Source: Haloarcula nitratireducens
GTDB taxonomy: Archaea > Halobacteriota > Halobacteria > Halobacteriales > Haloarculaceae
NCBI RefSeq assembly: GCF_019599505.1
Contig: NZ_RKLT01000002.1
Location: 558,001-622,000 of the forward strand
DNA length: 64,000 bases
Reading direction: 5' to 3'
Position numbers and translations under genes: made by a program. This document shows, in pieces, positions 1 to 9,696 of the stretch (positions are counted from its first letter, which is position 1; every line of letters starts with the position of its first letter). The notes below the pieces were generated by a model. It did not search any database and was not told the DNA's origin. It saw only the letters and a program-made list of their open reading frames with translations.

Positions 1-1
1 G

Positions 2-559
2 ACACAGCGCGAGTGGTTCACCGGCAGGCTGGCCGAGAGCGGCGCGACGTGGACGGCGTGGGCGAACGAGGTACTGGCGATGGAGTTCGACCTCGACCTC
101 GGTGGGGCGGCGCTGCAGAACGCCGACGCGTGGGACGCCTTCGCGGCCGAGCGCGACCTGCTTCTGGAGCGAGCGGCCGCGGGCGACGGCTCGTTCGTGG
201 CGCTCACCGGCGACATGCACACGGCGCTCGCGGGCTACATCGAGGGCGCGGACCGCCGCTACGGCGTCGAGTTCATGACGCCCGCCGTGACCAGCGTGAA
301 TCTGCGGGAGTTGCTGGAACTGCCCGACGAGGAGGGGGTTCGAGAGTTGCTGCAGGCTTACGTCCGGCAGTTCAACCCCCACGTCGAGTTCTTCGACAGC
401 CACGACTGGGGGTACGCCACGGTCGAGTTCACGCCCGAGGACTGCACCTACAGCGCCTACGCCGTCGACAAGACCGACGACTCGGCGGACGCCGACCGCC
501 GCCTGCTCGCTCGCTACCGCTGTCCGGCCGACGAGTACGCGCTGCAGCGGCAGGAGTAG
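2..559 (+). CDS. PhoD-like alkaline phosphatase/phosphodiesterase, C-terminal part
   Basis: The reading frame is open from the window edge, so the N-terminus lies outside. The first visible residues (TQREWFTGRL, then TAWANEV) are typical of the PhoD family, where a Gln-Arg-Glu-Trp stretch precedes the last metal-site segments. SFVALTGDMHTALAGYI contains the Gly-Asp-x-His motif that in PhoD enzymes ligands the active-site metals. PhoD proteins are usually exported phosphomonoesterases or phosphodiesterases that scavenge phosphate; the export signal cannot be seen here. The C-terminal TPAVTSVNLREL segment is also family-like. Subtype and substrate cannot be assigned. Confidence 0.8.
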   Translation, partial: TQREWFTGRLAESGATWTAWANEVLAMEFDLDLGGAALQNADAWDAFAAERDLLLERAAAGDGSFVALTGDMHTALAGYIEGADRRYGVEFMTPAVTSVNLRELLELPDEEGVRELLQAYVRQFNPHVEFFDSHDWGYATVEFTPEDCTYSAYAVDKTDDSADADRRLLARYRCPADEYALQRQE

Positions 560-607
560 CTGTATCCACAGCATCGTATCGGAATCGTGCGAACGTGAAC
601 AGCCGGA

Positions 608-637
608 AAGCCCCGAACCGTTCGAGTCGGGGGGCTT
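608..637 (+). terminator. hairpin downstream of the phosphatase gene
   Basis: AAGCCCCGA at 608-616 pairs with TCGGGG(GG)CTT at 627-637 with a two-base bulge. It lies about 50 bp after the stop codon. Without a long T tract it is only a possible terminator or mRNA 3'-end structure. Confidence 0.35.
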
Positions 638-748
638 ACTTCGCTCCTTGGCCCCCGGCCTGCGGTGCTTGCTGCGCCCGCCTTCCCCGAACGGCTCGCC
701 CCTTTCATTCCCACCCGGTTCGGGAAGCCGACCATCCAATGCGAGTGA

Positions 749-809
749 ACTGAGCGGAATCTCCGATTCCACCGAGGGTCGGAAGACGCTCCGCGTCTTC
801 CGGGACTGA
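749..809. repeat. dispersed double-hairpin intergenic repeat, copy 1
   Basis: The unit begins ACTGAGCGGAATC, closes a first hairpin with GATTCC, continues CGAGGGTCGGAAG, and closes a second hairpin with CTTCC before ACTGA. The same arrangement recurs twice in tandem at 4699-4808. Sequence differences between copies sit mostly in the loops or as compensating arm changes. Confidence 0.6.
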
Positions 810-1062
810 AAGGGGCCGTCATCGGGCGACGAGCCGCCCGCTTGCTCGGGAGACCTTCGGTCTCCCGGTGTCCGAGCGCGTTTACGTGGTCGTCTGCGCG
901 ACCCCTATTCGAGCGAGCGCCGCGAGCGAGAATATATCACACAGCGACCGTGCTCGGTCGGGGGCTTTCTGGCTGTTTCGTCGCTTACTTCTCACAGAGA
1001 AGTGCGAATCAGCGACGCTGGGCAAGAGCAACTGTTAGGACCCCGGCCCGCTACCGCCCTGT

Positions 1063-2280
1063 ATGACCGGCACCGACGCCGAGGCGCTCGCCGAGCGGGT
1101 CCGCGACGGCGAGTTGCGCCTCTACGAACTCGAAGAGCACGCCGACGCCGAGACCGCCGCCGCCGCCCGGCGACATCTCCTGGCCGAGGAGACGGGCGTC
1201 GATCTGGACGTGGTCGGCGAGTACGCCTTCGACGCCGCCGACGCCGAGCCGAACATCGAGAACATGGTCGGGGCCGCCCAGATCCCGATGGGCGTCGTCG
1301 GCCCGCTCCCCGTCGACGGCGGGGCCGCCGAGGGCGAGCACTACCTGCCGATGGCGACGACGGAGGGCGCGCTGCTGGCCTCCGTCAACCGCGGCGTCTC
1401 GACCATCCGTACGGCCGGCGGGGCGACCGCTCGCGTCCTCAAGTCGGGGATGACCCGCGCGCCGGTTTTCCGCGTCGAGGACGTGGCCGCGGCCGGCGAG
1501 GTGTCGGCGTGGGTCCGCGAACACGTCGGCGACCTCGCCGAGGCCGCCGAATCCACGACCGGCCACGGCGAACTGCAGGACGTGACGCCCTACGTCGTCG
1601 GCGACAACGTCTTTCTCAGGTTCTCCTACGACACGAAGGACGCGATGGGGATGAACATGGCCACCATCGCCACCGAGGCCGCCTGCGAGGTCGTCGAGCG
1701 CGAGACGCCCGCGGACCTCGTCGCGCTCTCGGGCAACCTCTGTTCCGATAAGAAGCCCGCGGCCATCAACTCCATCGAGGGGCGGGGCCGCACCGTCGCC
1801 GCCGACGTACTGATCCCCCACGAACAGGTCGAGGAGCGCCTCGATACGACCACGGAGGCCATCGTCGAGGCCAACACCCGAAAGAACCTCGTCGGGTCGG
1901 CGAAGGCCGGCGCGCTGGGGTTCAACGCCCACGCCGCCAACGTCGTCGCCGCGGCCTTCCTCGCGCTGGGACAGGACGCCGCGCAGGTCGTCGAGGGGAG
2001 CAACGCCATCACGACCGTCGACGCCCGGGAAGACGGCCTCTACGCCTCGGTCACCATCGCGTCGCTGGAGGTCGGCACCGTCGGCGGCGGGACGGGCCTG
2101 CCCACGCAGGCCGAAGCGCTCGACGTGCTGGGATACGCGGGCGGCGGCGACCCCGCCGGGATCAACGCCGACGCGCTGGCGGAGGTCATCGCCACGGGCG
2201 CGCTGGCGGGCGAGCTCTCGCTGCTGGCGGCGCTGTCCTCGCGGCATCTCTCGTCCGCGCACGCCGAGCTCGGGCGGTAA
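1063..2280 (+). CDS. hmgA: 3-hydroxy-3-methylglutaryl-CoA reductase
   Basis: Converts HMG-CoA to mevalonate with NADPH, the committing step of isoprenoid synthesis, which supplies archaeal ether lipids, carotenoids and quinones. At 405 residues it has the length of soluble haloarchaeal class I enzymes, without a membrane anchor. Family motifs are in order: ENMVGAAQIPMGVVGPL (substrate binding), DAMGMNM (nucleotide-binding segment), SDKKPAA (catalytic Lys) and GGGTGLPTQ near the C-terminus, with the catalytic His expected in SSRHLSSAHAELGR. The ATG at 1063 is preceded by non-coding sequence. This is the statin target whose mutant alleles are used as haloarchaeal genetic markers. It appears to be monocistronic. 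Confidence 0.96.
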   Translation: MTGTDAEALAERVRDGELRLYELEEHADAETAAAARRHLLAEETGVDLDVVGEYAFDAADAEPNIENMVGAAQIPMGVVGPLPVDGGAAEGEHYLPMATTEGALLASVNRGVSTIRTAGGATARVLKSGMTRAPVFRVEDVAAAGEVSAWVREHVGDLAEAAESTTGHGELQDVTPYVVGDNVFLRFSYDTKDAMGMNMATIATEAACEVVERETPADLVALSGNLCSDKKPAAINSIEGRGRTVAADVLIPHEQVEERLDTTTEAIVEANTRKNLVGSAKAGALGFNAHAANVVAAAFLALGQDAAQVVEGSNAITTVDAREDGLYASVTIASLEVGTVGGGTGLPTQAEALDVLGYAGGGDPAGINADALAEVIATGALAGELSLLAALSSRHLSSAHAELGR

Positions 2281-2400
2281 CGCGCTCGGCCGCTCGCTCC
2301 ACTTTCACTTCCACCGCGGGGTTGGCTGCGATTTATTCCCAACCGCCCGCAATCTACGCGTAGCGTCCGACGGGCGGCCCCCGCGGGCGCTGCCACCACC

Positions 2401-2535
2401 ATGTTCCCCGAACAGCGACAGCACGGCACCGAGTCGACGGTATCGCGCGCACATTTGCTCTTGCACCTGCTGAAGTTGGCGGTGACGACGCTCGCCGCGC
2501 TGGTCGGCGTCGGGAAGACGCTCGGATGGGTGTGA
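2401..2535 (+). CDS. 44-residue hypothetical protein
   Basis: A short frame (MFPEQRQHGT... ending KTLGWV) with one hydrophobic stretch, roughly residues 19-38 (LLLHLLKLAVTTLAALVGVG), suggesting a single membrane helix. It lies between hmgA and the convergent YihY-type gene with no competing frame. I do not recognise the family. Third positions are G/C-rich like neighbouring genes, which gives modest support. It could equally be a chance frame in the spacer. Confidence 0.4.
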   Translation: MFPEQRQHGTESTVSRAHLLLHLLKLAVTTLAALVGVGKTLGWV

Positions 2536-2587
2536 GGGCGTCGGCGGTTTCCCGGCAGTGGTCAGTCTCCCGTAGTCGATCCGACGG

Positions 2588-3706
2588 TTAGTCGCTCGTC
2601 GTCGGCGTCGACTGTCGGTCGGGGGAGTCCGTGCTCGTCGAACCGTGTCCGTCGCTCTCGGCATCGTCGTCGGGGTGCCACCGCAATACGACGGTTCGCG
2701 TCTTCTGACCGCCCTCGACGGAGGAGGACTCGGTCAGTTCCACGTCGTCGCGCGGCCACGGGTGGGACGGCGACGTGTCGGTCCCGGGACCGTCGCGGCT
2801 CGGCTCGTACCCGCCGGCGAGTTCGGTCTGGAAGTCGGCCAGATACTGCCGGAGTTCGCCGCGGGTCAAGGTCGTCTCGCGCTCGGTCGTGTACTTCGAG
2901 GCCCCCGCGCCGACGCCGCCGGGATCGCCCGTCGCGTGACCGCTGATGACGGCGTTGATGACCGTCCCGATGAGCAGGACGATGCTGGAGAAGTAGAGCC
3001 ACGTCACGATCAGCAGGACGCCGCCGAAGAGGCTCGTCGTACCGCCGCCCTTGACGCTCAGGTAGATCTGGAACAGCGACTGGAAGACCGCCCACCCGAC
3101 CGCGGCGACGACGGTGCCCGGGAGGACCTGCCGCCACGAGAGGTCCGCGTCAGGGAAGACGTAGTACATCGGGAAGAACGCGGCGACAAGTCCCCCGAGG
3201 AGGACCAGGGGCATCACGTAGCCGCCCAGCGGGAGGCGATCGGCGAGCCCGGCGAAGGCGGCGCTCGCCGCGACCGTGCCCAGCACGCCGACGACCAGCG
3301 AGACGAAGACGACCAGACCGTCCTGCAGACTATCGACGATCGAGCTGTCGGCGGTGCTCTCGTAGATCTCCGAGAAGGCCGTGTCGAGGCCGCGGAACAC
3401 CTTCAGCGACCCCCACAGCAGGACGACGAGGCTGATGGCCGAGGTCCCCGCCGACGACGCGCCGCCGCTGAACACCTGCTCGACGAGGTCGGCGATCGGC
3501 GCGGGCAGCGAGGACTGCGCGACGCTGACGATGCGGTCTTCGAGGCCGGTCCCGAACGTCGTGGTCACGATGAGGAGCAAGACCAACAGCGGGGCCAGCG
3601 AGACGAAGGCGTTGTAGGCGATGCCGGCGGCCATGAACGGGACGTTCTTCTCCGTGAACTCGCTCACGACCTGTTTACCGGTCGCTTTGACGCCGGACAG
3701 TTCCAT
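2588..3706 (-). CDS. YihY/UPF0761 family membrane protein
   Basis: 372 residues, with the N-terminal signature of the YihY (BrkB-like) family: FTEKNVPFMAAGIAYNAFVSLAPLLVLLL. About six membrane segments follow, including LPLGGYVMPLVLLGG and the conserved VLPGTVVAAVGWAVFQSLFQIYL, ending with LFGGVLLIVTWLYFSSIVLLIGTVINAV. The last 90 or so residues are a hydrophilic, acidic and Ser/Thr-rich tail presumably in the cytoplasm. The family was once called RNase BN, but that assignment was wrong and its role is unsettled (envelope or transport roles are proposed). The gene converges on the small ORF at 2401-2535. Confidence 0.88.
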   Translation of the reverse strand: MELSGVKATGKQVVSEFTEKNVPFMAAGIAYNAFVSLAPLLVLLLIVTTTFGTGLEDRIVSVAQSSLPAPIADLVEQVFSGGASSAGTSAISLVVLLWGSLKVFRGLDTAFSEIYESTADSSIVDSLQDGLVVFVSLVVGVLGTVAASAAFAGLADRLPLGGYVMPLVLLGGLVAAFFPMYYVFPDADLSWRQVLPGTVVAAVGWAVFQSLFQIYLSVKGGGTTSLFGGVLLIVTWLYFSSIVLLIGTVINAVISGHATGDPGGVGAGASKYTTERETTLTRGELRQYLADFQTELAGGYEPSRDGPGTDTSPSHPWPRDDVELTESSSVEGGQKTRTVVLRWHPDDDAESDGHGSTSTDSPDRQSTPTTSD

Positions 3707-3759
3707 TTATCGGCCCTACGCTCTCCGGACGGAAGCCGTGTCTGCTTGCACTTCCCACC

Positions 3760-4284
3760 TCAGAGCAGTCGATACGTGCCGCGGGACTCGCTGACCTCGC
3801 CGGCCCGGACGAGTTTCGCCAGCGCGTCGCGGGTGTAGTCCGCTGGCACGTCGCGTTCCGCGGCGTAGGCCACCACCTCGTCCTCGGTCGGCGAGTCCAG
3901 TTCGCGCAGCGCCGACAGCACCGTGTCTTTGCGGCTGGACCCGCTCGTGGCCCCCTGTTCGGCCCGCTCGCCCGCCGCCGCGACGCGCTCGCTGTCGACC
4001 CCCGACGCTTCGAGGTACGTCTCGTCGTCGACGCCCGACTCCTCGGCCCGTCGTCCCATCTCGGCGTAGGAGTCCAGTTCCGCGAAGTCGTCGCCGTGGC
4101 CCTGCCGGTTGGCGAGCATCGAGGCGCGCACCTCGCGGGCGTGGGCCTCGTCGTCCGTCTCCACGAACTTCCGGCGCTTGGCGTGCTGGCGACGCTTGCC
4201 ACAGCGCGGACACTGGGTCGTCTCCGGGCGGCCCTCCACGACCCAGAGCGCGCTGCACTCGCTGCACCCGACGACCGCGTACAT
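3760..4284 (-). CDS. DUF5817-type zinc-ribbon protein
   Basis: 174 residues. The N-terminus has a four-Cys zinc ribbon: CSEC around residue 8 and CPRC around residue 25, separated by a short beta-rich stretch (ALWVVEGRPETTQ). The C-terminal half resembles a winged helix (DTVLSALREL, DEVVAYAAERDVPADYTRDALAKLVRAGEV), so a nucleic-acid-binding role is plausible. It matches a haloarchaeal family annotated DUF5817. It lies head-to-tail downstream of nothing obvious and diverges from the cupin gene, with about 80 bp between the starts. Function unknown. Confidence 0.75.
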   Translation of the reverse strand: MYAVVGCSECSALWVVEGRPETTQCPRCGKRRQHAKRRKFVETDDEAHAREVRASMLANRQGHGDDFAELDSYAEMGRRAEESGVDDETYLEASGVDSERVAAAGERAEQGATSGSSRKDTVLSALRELDSPTEDEVVAYAAERDVPADYTRDALAKLVRAGEVSESRGTYRLL

Positions 4285-4364
4285 GGACTCGGGTTGGCCC
4301 GCTCCGGGGTTGAACGTTCGGGTCGGCCTGTGGCTTTAGGCCCCCCGGTGTCGATAGCCCGGGC

Positions 4365-4703
4365 ATGCAGGAAGTCCCGCAAGCCGCGAGCGAGACGGTC
4401 GAGGCCGTCGACGGCGTCCACCTCACGCGGCTGGCCGTCGGCGAGGCGATGAGCGTCCAGCACTTCCACATCGAAGGCGGCGCGGTCGTCCCCGAACACG
4501 ACCACCCCCACGAGCAGGTCGGGTTCGTGGTTCACGGAACCGCCACCTTCGAGGTCGACGGCGAGGAGTACGTCATCGGTCCCGGCGACTCCTACGTGAT
4601 CCCCGGCGACGAACCCCACCGCGTCGAGAACCGCACGGACGAGCCGGTCAGCGGTATCGACGTGTTCAGCCCGCCCCGTACCGACGCCGACTGGCGGGAC
4701 TGA
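4365..4703 (+). CDS. small single-domain cupin protein
   Basis: 112 residues forming one cupin barrel. Motif 1 is visible as VPEHDHPHEQVGFVVHGTATFEVDGEEY, supplying His-His-Glu metal ligands, and motif 2 as GDSYVIPGDEPHRVENRTDEPV, supplying the last His. All four expected metal ligands appear to be present, so the protein should bind a metal ion. Such stand-alone cupins include isomerases, dioxygenases and sensor-like proteins; nothing in the context decides the substrate. It is followed immediately by two tandem hairpin repeats. Confidence 0.85.
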   Translation: MQEVPQAASETVEAVDGVHLTRLAVGEAMSVQHFHIEGGAVVPEHDHPHEQVGFVVHGTATFEVDGEEYVIGPGDSYVIPGDEPHRVENRTDEPVSGIDVFSPPRTDADWRD

Positions 4704-4808
4704 GCGGAATCACAGATTCCGCGAGGGTCGGAAGGCGCTCTGCGGTTTCCGGAACTGAGCGGAATCCGTGATTCCGCGAGGGTCGGAAGGAGGGTGCGAC
4801 TTCCGGAA
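4699..4808. repeat. dispersed double-hairpin repeat, two tandem copies
   Basis: Two units, 4699-4752 and 4754-4808, share ACTGAGCGGAATC, a short loop, GATTCCGCGAGGGTCGGAAGG and a closing TTCCGGAAC with the copy at 749-809. The first unit starts at the stop codon of the cupin gene, so its hairpin may shape the 3' end of that transcript. Confidence 0.65.
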
Positions 4809-4849
4809 CCGACCCAAGACACTTCTCCTCACCGTACCGAGTCACGGGT

Positions 4850-5644
4850 GTGTTCCGGCCGCTCGCCGCCCTCCTCGTCGCTCTCCTCGCCGTGACCGCC
4901 GGGTGCCAGGGACTCACCGCCGGAGAGAGCATCCCCGAGCCCGTGACGCCCGCGCCGGTCCCCTCGGCGACGGCGACCGCGCCGACCGGCCCGTTCGACG
5001 CCCAGCGACTCGCCGACCGCCACAGGGGGTCTCTCTCGAACCGCTCGTACGCGATACTGGTCCGGTTCACCGTCCGGTACGAGAACGGGACGGTCGGCGC
5101 GATGCGCGACCGCATCGCCGTCGGCGACGATGGGACGTACCGCTGGGAACGGCGGACGACGTCGGCCTATCCCGGCCGAAGCCGCAATCGATCGGTCTGG
5201 TACGACGGGGCCCGGAGCGCCGTCCGGCGAGCGACCGACGACGGCGACCTGACCGTCTCGACGGTCGACGGGAGTTACCTCGGTGATCCGACGCTATCGG
5301 GGTTCCTCGGACGCCTCCTCGGCGGATTCGACGTCTCGGTCGAGCGGACGGCTACCGGGCAGCAGTTGTCGAGTACGCGCGGCGAAACCGGCGCGGTGCC
5401 GCACCCGCCCAACGTCAGGGATATCACCGATAGCTCCCTGCGGGCCAGCGTCGACGGCGGCGTGGTCAGTTCGCTTCGCATTCGAGGCGAGGGGACGAAC
5501 AGGCGGACCGGCGAGCCCGTGACCGTCTGGTTCGAACTCCGGACCACGGCCGTCGGCGAGACGGACCCGGCGGAACCGGCGTGGGCGACAAAAGCCCTCG
5601 CGAACGAGACGGAAACCGTCGTTCCCCGGAGCGAGGAGAGCTAA
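4850..5644 (+). CDS. putative lipoprotein, paralogue of the next gene
   Basis: 264 residues from a GTG start chosen because it is followed at once by a signal peptide (FRPLAALLVALLAVTAGC). The Cys near residue 19 fits a haloarchaeal lipobox, so the mature protein is probably lipid-anchored outside the cell. A Pro/Thr/Ala-rich linker (ITPEPVTPAPVPSAT-like) precedes a domain beginning ADRHRGSLSNRSYAILVRFTVRYENGTV. The following gene has the same design: signal, P-V-x-T-PAPVP linker, A-x-x-H-x-GSLS-x-x-SY-x-L. Many such haloarchaeal lipoproteins are known, but I cannot name a function. An ATG start further downstream would remove the signal. Confidence 0.7.
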   Translation: MFRPLAALLVALLAVTAGCQGLTAGESIPEPVTPAPVPSATATAPTGPFDAQRLADRHRGSLSNRSYAILVRFTVRYENGTVGAMRDRIAVGDDGTYRWERRTTSAYPGRSRNRSVWYDGARSAVRRATDDGDLTVSTVDGSYLGDPTLSGFLGRLLGGFDVSVERTATGQQLSSTRGETGAVPHPPNVRDITDSSLRASVDGGVVSSLRIRGEGTNRRTGEPVTVWFELRTTAVGETDPAEPAWATKALANETETVVPRSEES

Positions 5645-5724
5645 TTCTCACGTGGGTAGTAATCATCGCCTTCGTCGGCGGTAGCCGCGACATTCGTTTG
5701 AGTGCCGAGCGCGTCGGTTCGGTG

Positions 5725-6522
5725 ATGGACGCCCGGACGCTCGTCGTCGCGTGTGCGATCTTCCTCGCGGGATGCGGTGGCTTCCCCGTGAGCGACGGTC
5801 CGGAAGTGATAACGCCCGCTCCCGTCCCCACCGACGGCGTCCAGTACCCGCCGGGCGCGACCGCCGACGGCGTCGTCCCGTCCGTCCTCGCCAACGCCCA
5901 CGCGGGGTCGCTCTCGACGACCAGTTACACGCTGTCTGCCAGACAGGAGATCCGCGACGCCGACGGCGACGTCGTCCGCCGGACCGAGCGGACCCACTGG
6001 GTCGCGCCGAACGCCTCGACCTATCGCGGCCGGTTCGAGCAGAACGTGAGCGAGTACCGCACCGGCCCGGCGACGACGCGGGTGGACTACTGGGCCAACC
6101 GCACCATCGTCGCGACCCGTTACGTGAACGAACGCGGCGAGGTGACGCTTCTGCGGTGGCCCGCCGGCAACGGCGACCTGCTCGCCGACCTCTCGGACGA
6201 ACAGCGGCTGGCGGGCGAGCTCGCGGCCGTCGAAACGCGGGTCGCCGGCCGGACCGACGACGGCGGCGTCGTCCTCGTCAGTACCCGAGCGCGGGAGACC
6301 GAGGAACTGACTACGCCGCTGTTCGTCAGCGACGTAGAGAACGTCACGGTCCGGATGCGCGTCCGCTACGACGGCGTCGTCGTCGCCCGCCGGTTAGCGT
6401 ACGACGCGACCCTCGGCAGCCGCTCGGTCCACGTCGTCCGCACGGTCCGGGTGACGAACCTGGGCGTCACGACCGTCGAGCGGCCGGTCTGGGTCGACGA
6501 GACGACGATGTCGGAGCGGTAG
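5725..6522 (+). CDS. putative lipoprotein, paralogue of the preceding gene
   Basis: 265 residues from the ATG at 5725. An open frame extends further upstream, but this ATG places the signal peptide (MDARTLVVACAIFLAGCGG) at the N-terminus with a lipobox Cys at residue 17. The linker VITPAPVPTDG and the start of the domain (LANAHAGSLSTTSYTLSARQEI) parallel the upstream gene, indicating tandem duplication and divergence. The rest is beta-rich with many Arg and Thr (TRVDYWANRTIVATRYVNERGEV), resembling LolA/LppX-like outer-surface folds; that comparison is inference. The function is unknown. Confidence 0.7.
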   Translation: MDARTLVVACAIFLAGCGGFPVSDGPEVITPAPVPTDGVQYPPGATADGVVPSVLANAHAGSLSTTSYTLSARQEIRDADGDVVRRTERTHWVAPNASTYRGRFEQNVSEYRTGPATTRVDYWANRTIVATRYVNERGEVTLLRWPAGNGDLLADLSDEQRLAGELAAVETRVAGRTDDGGVVLVSTRARETEELTTPLFVSDVENVTVRMRVRYDGVVVARRLAYDATLGSRSVHVVRTVRVTNLGVTTVERPVWVDETTMSER

Positions 6523-6593
6523 CCGCGTCCGTGCGATGGCGGGAAGAAAATGCGAGGGGGCGTGAGAGCCGTTTTCCGCGAGTTCCGCTACGT

Positions 6594-6687
6594 TCCGACG
6601 GCGAAGCCGTCGGAGTCCGAGCGGCCCTCTAAGAGAGTTTCTCTATATTCCCGGAAATCGGAGATTTCCGGGCGCACGAAAAGTTGG

Positions 6688-6703
<16 letters not shown>
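6594..6703. terminator. three consecutive perfect hairpins in a convergent spacer
   Basis: Inverted repeats lie at 6594-6614 (arms TCCGACGGC/GCCGTCGGA), 6650-6672 (CCCGGAAATC/GATTTCCGGG) and 6677-6703 (CGAAAAGTTGGC/GCCAACTTTTCG). They separate the lipoprotein gene from icd, which converge here. The last one covers the final codons and stop codon of icd. Bidirectional transcription termination or mRNA 3'-end protection is the likely role. Confidence 0.55.
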
Positions 6704-7950
<1,247 letters not shown>

Positions 7951-8062
7951 ATCGGGCAGTCGCCAGTCGGGCCTAAAGGACTGCCGTTTTACCCACAGAC
8001 ATGGTAACGAGGGGCACGTTCAGAGGCGGACACGAACGGGCACGAACGGAAACCGAATTCGC

Positions 8063-8752
8063 TCATCGCAGCGCGTCGAGCATCGCTTTCAGTTCCGTCG
8101 GCCCGTTGGTGAGCAGTGCACGGGGGAACCGACGGCGGGCCCCCTCGATCGCGTCGTCGAGCGCCGCCCCAGCCTCGGCGAAGACGCCCTCGCCGTGGCC
8201 CAGTAGAATCCGGTCAGGGTCTAGGTCGGCGAACGTCTCTCGCGGCGGGGAAAGGCGGCTGAACACCCGCATCGAGAGCCGTTCGCCGCCGACGGCGTAG
8301 GTCCCGGCGGCCAGGAAGTCGGGGACGTACAGCGTCCCGTCCCGTTCGCGGTAGGCGACGGTTTCGCACCACGCGCGCAGGGGGTTGAGCCGCCGGAGTT
8401 CGAAGCCCGCGAGCGGGTCCGCACGCTCGACGGGCGCATCGACTACGTCGGCCGCTCTGTCGACGCCCGCTGGGACGGTCACCGGTACGTCGTGACGTGC
8501 CGCGAACGCCGCCGCGTCGCGGGCGTGGTAGTCCGAGAGGACGGCGACGCCCGCGACCGGTCCGAGGTCGGCGTACAGGTCCGAGACGCCGGGCGCGTCC
8601 AGCGGGTCGAACAGCCAGACGCCGCCGTCGGTCCGAACCGCGTGGCTCGTGCGGCGGCCGCCCTCCTGCGGGAACGCCTGCCAGCCGACGCCCTCGTCCC
8701 AGCGATCGACGACGCGGAAGTCCTCGGCGTCGTCGCGGTCGTACATGGGCAT
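8063..8752 (-). CDS. metallo-beta-lactamase-fold-like protein
   Basis: 229 residues. The layout resembles MBL-fold proteins: an N-terminal strand region (SHAVRTDGGVWLFDPLDAPG), a helix-strand repeat, and a late LLGHGEGVF motif like the family's Gly-His-Gly metal site. The hallmark HxHxDH motif is absent; at that position the sequence reads LSDYHARDAAAFAARH, keeping only YH-A-RD. Metal binding may therefore be altered or lost. It is divergent from the asparaginase-like gene with about 60 bp between starts. Substrate unknown. Confidence 0.6.
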   Translation of the reverse strand: MPMYDRDDAEDFRVVDRWDEGVGWQAFPQEGGRRTSHAVRTDGGVWLFDPLDAPGVSDLYADLGPVAGVAVLSDYHARDAAAFAARHDVPVTVPAGVDRAADVVDAPVERADPLAGFELRRLNPLRAWCETVAYRERDGTLYVPDFLAAGTYAVGGERLSMRVFSRLSPPRETFADLDPDRILLGHGEGVFAEAGAALDDAIEGARRRFPRALLTNGPTELKAMLDALR

Positions 8753-8811
8753 ACGAGAACGGGCGGCGGACGGGGCGAGACGTTTTCGGTCTGGCGGACG
8801 CGGGAGACAGT

Positions 8812-9663
8812 ATGCACGTCGTCGTCCACGGCGGAGCGGGAACCCCGCCCGACGAACCGGCAGCGCGGCAGACGACCCTCGCGGACGCCGCCGAGCGCGC
8901 GAGCGAGGCGGAGACGCCCCTCGAAGCCGTCGGGGAGGCCATCAGGCCGCTGGAGCGCGACCCGGCGTTCAACGCCGGCGTCGGCGGGGCCGTCCAGAGC
9001 GACGGCGTCGTCCGGACCGACGCAGGGCTGATGACCGGCGACGGGATGACCGGCGCGGCGTGTGCGATGACCGGGGTCTGTCACGCCGCCGCCGTCGCCC
9101 GCGTCGTCACCACCGAGACACCCCACGTCCTCCTCGCCGGCGACCCGGCGGTCGAACTGGCCGCCGCGAGCGACATCGAGACCGACGAGGACCTCCTGAC
9201 CGAGGAGACGCGGGACCGCTACGAGCGGGCGGACCCGCCCGGCGATGACGTGGGAGACCACCTCGCGTGGGTGCGCGAGCACTTCGCCGGCACCGACACC
9301 GTCGGGGCCGTCGCCACCGACGGGGACCGGCTGGCGGCGGCCACCTCGACGGCGGGTCGCTGGTTCGCGCTGGCCGGTCGGGTCGGCGACGTCCCGCAGG
9401 TCGGGTCGGGTTTCTTCGCCGACGACCGTGGTGGTGCGAGCGCGACGGGGGAAGGTGAGGCCATCGCCCGCTTCGGACTCGCTCGACGGGCCGTCGAGTT
9501 GCTGGAGACGTTCGGCCCGCGACAGGCCGCCGAGGAGGCCATCGCGGAGTTCGAGGCGTCGACGGGGGGTCGGGCGGGTCTCGTCGTCCTCGACCACGCG
9601 GGCCGCGTCGGCAGCGAGTACAACACCGATTCGATGCAGACCGCGCGGACGCCGCGGGGGTGA
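8812..9663 (+). CDS. isoaspartyl peptidase/L-asparaginase family (Ntn hydrolase)
   Basis: 283 residues. It starts with the family N-terminus MHVVVHGGAGTP and contains NAGVGGAVQSDGVVRTDAGLMTGD in the alpha part. The nucleophile is the Thr at about residue 163 in GTDTVGAVATDGDRLAAATSTAG, where autoproteolysis normally creates the beta subunit with N-terminal Thr. The late SGFFADDRGGASATGEGEAI matches the substrate-binding Gly-rich region. Members hydrolyse isoaspartyl peptides or L-asparagine. An alternative upstream start exists, but the ATG at 8812 gives the canonical N-terminus. Confidence 0.88.
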   Translation: MHVVVHGGAGTPPDEPAARQTTLADAAERASEAETPLEAVGEAIRPLERDPAFNAGVGGAVQSDGVVRTDAGLMTGDGMTGAACAMTGVCHAAAVARVVTTETPHVLLAGDPAVELAAASDIETDEDLLTEETRDRYERADPPGDDVGDHLAWVREHFAGTDTVGAVATDGDRLAAATSTAGRWFALAGRVGDVPQVGSGFFADDRGGASATGEGEAIARFGLARRAVELLETFGPRQAAEEAIAEFEASTGGRAGLVVLDHAGRVGSEYNTDSMQTARTPRG

Positions 9664-9696
9664 ACGCTTTTCGCGGCGGCCGTCGAACGCTCGAAT

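Larger units (their letters stand above)
560..1062. other. 500-bp non-coding spacer with several hairpins
   Basis: No convincing gene is seen between the phosphatase stop and hmgA. The spacer holds a G+C-rich hairpin at 608-637, one copy of a dispersed double-hairpin repeat at 749-809, and a perfect inverted repeat at 847-867 (arms CGGGAGACC and GGTCTCCCG around TTC). Short open frames here have atypical Arg/Pro-rich composition and are probably spurious. A clear TATA box for hmgA is not obvious. Confidence 0.6.

Noticed and set aside
5581..5724. Upstream extension of the second lipoprotein gene
   Set aside because: The extension would bury the signal peptide about 48 residues inside the protein and overlaps the end of the preceding gene.
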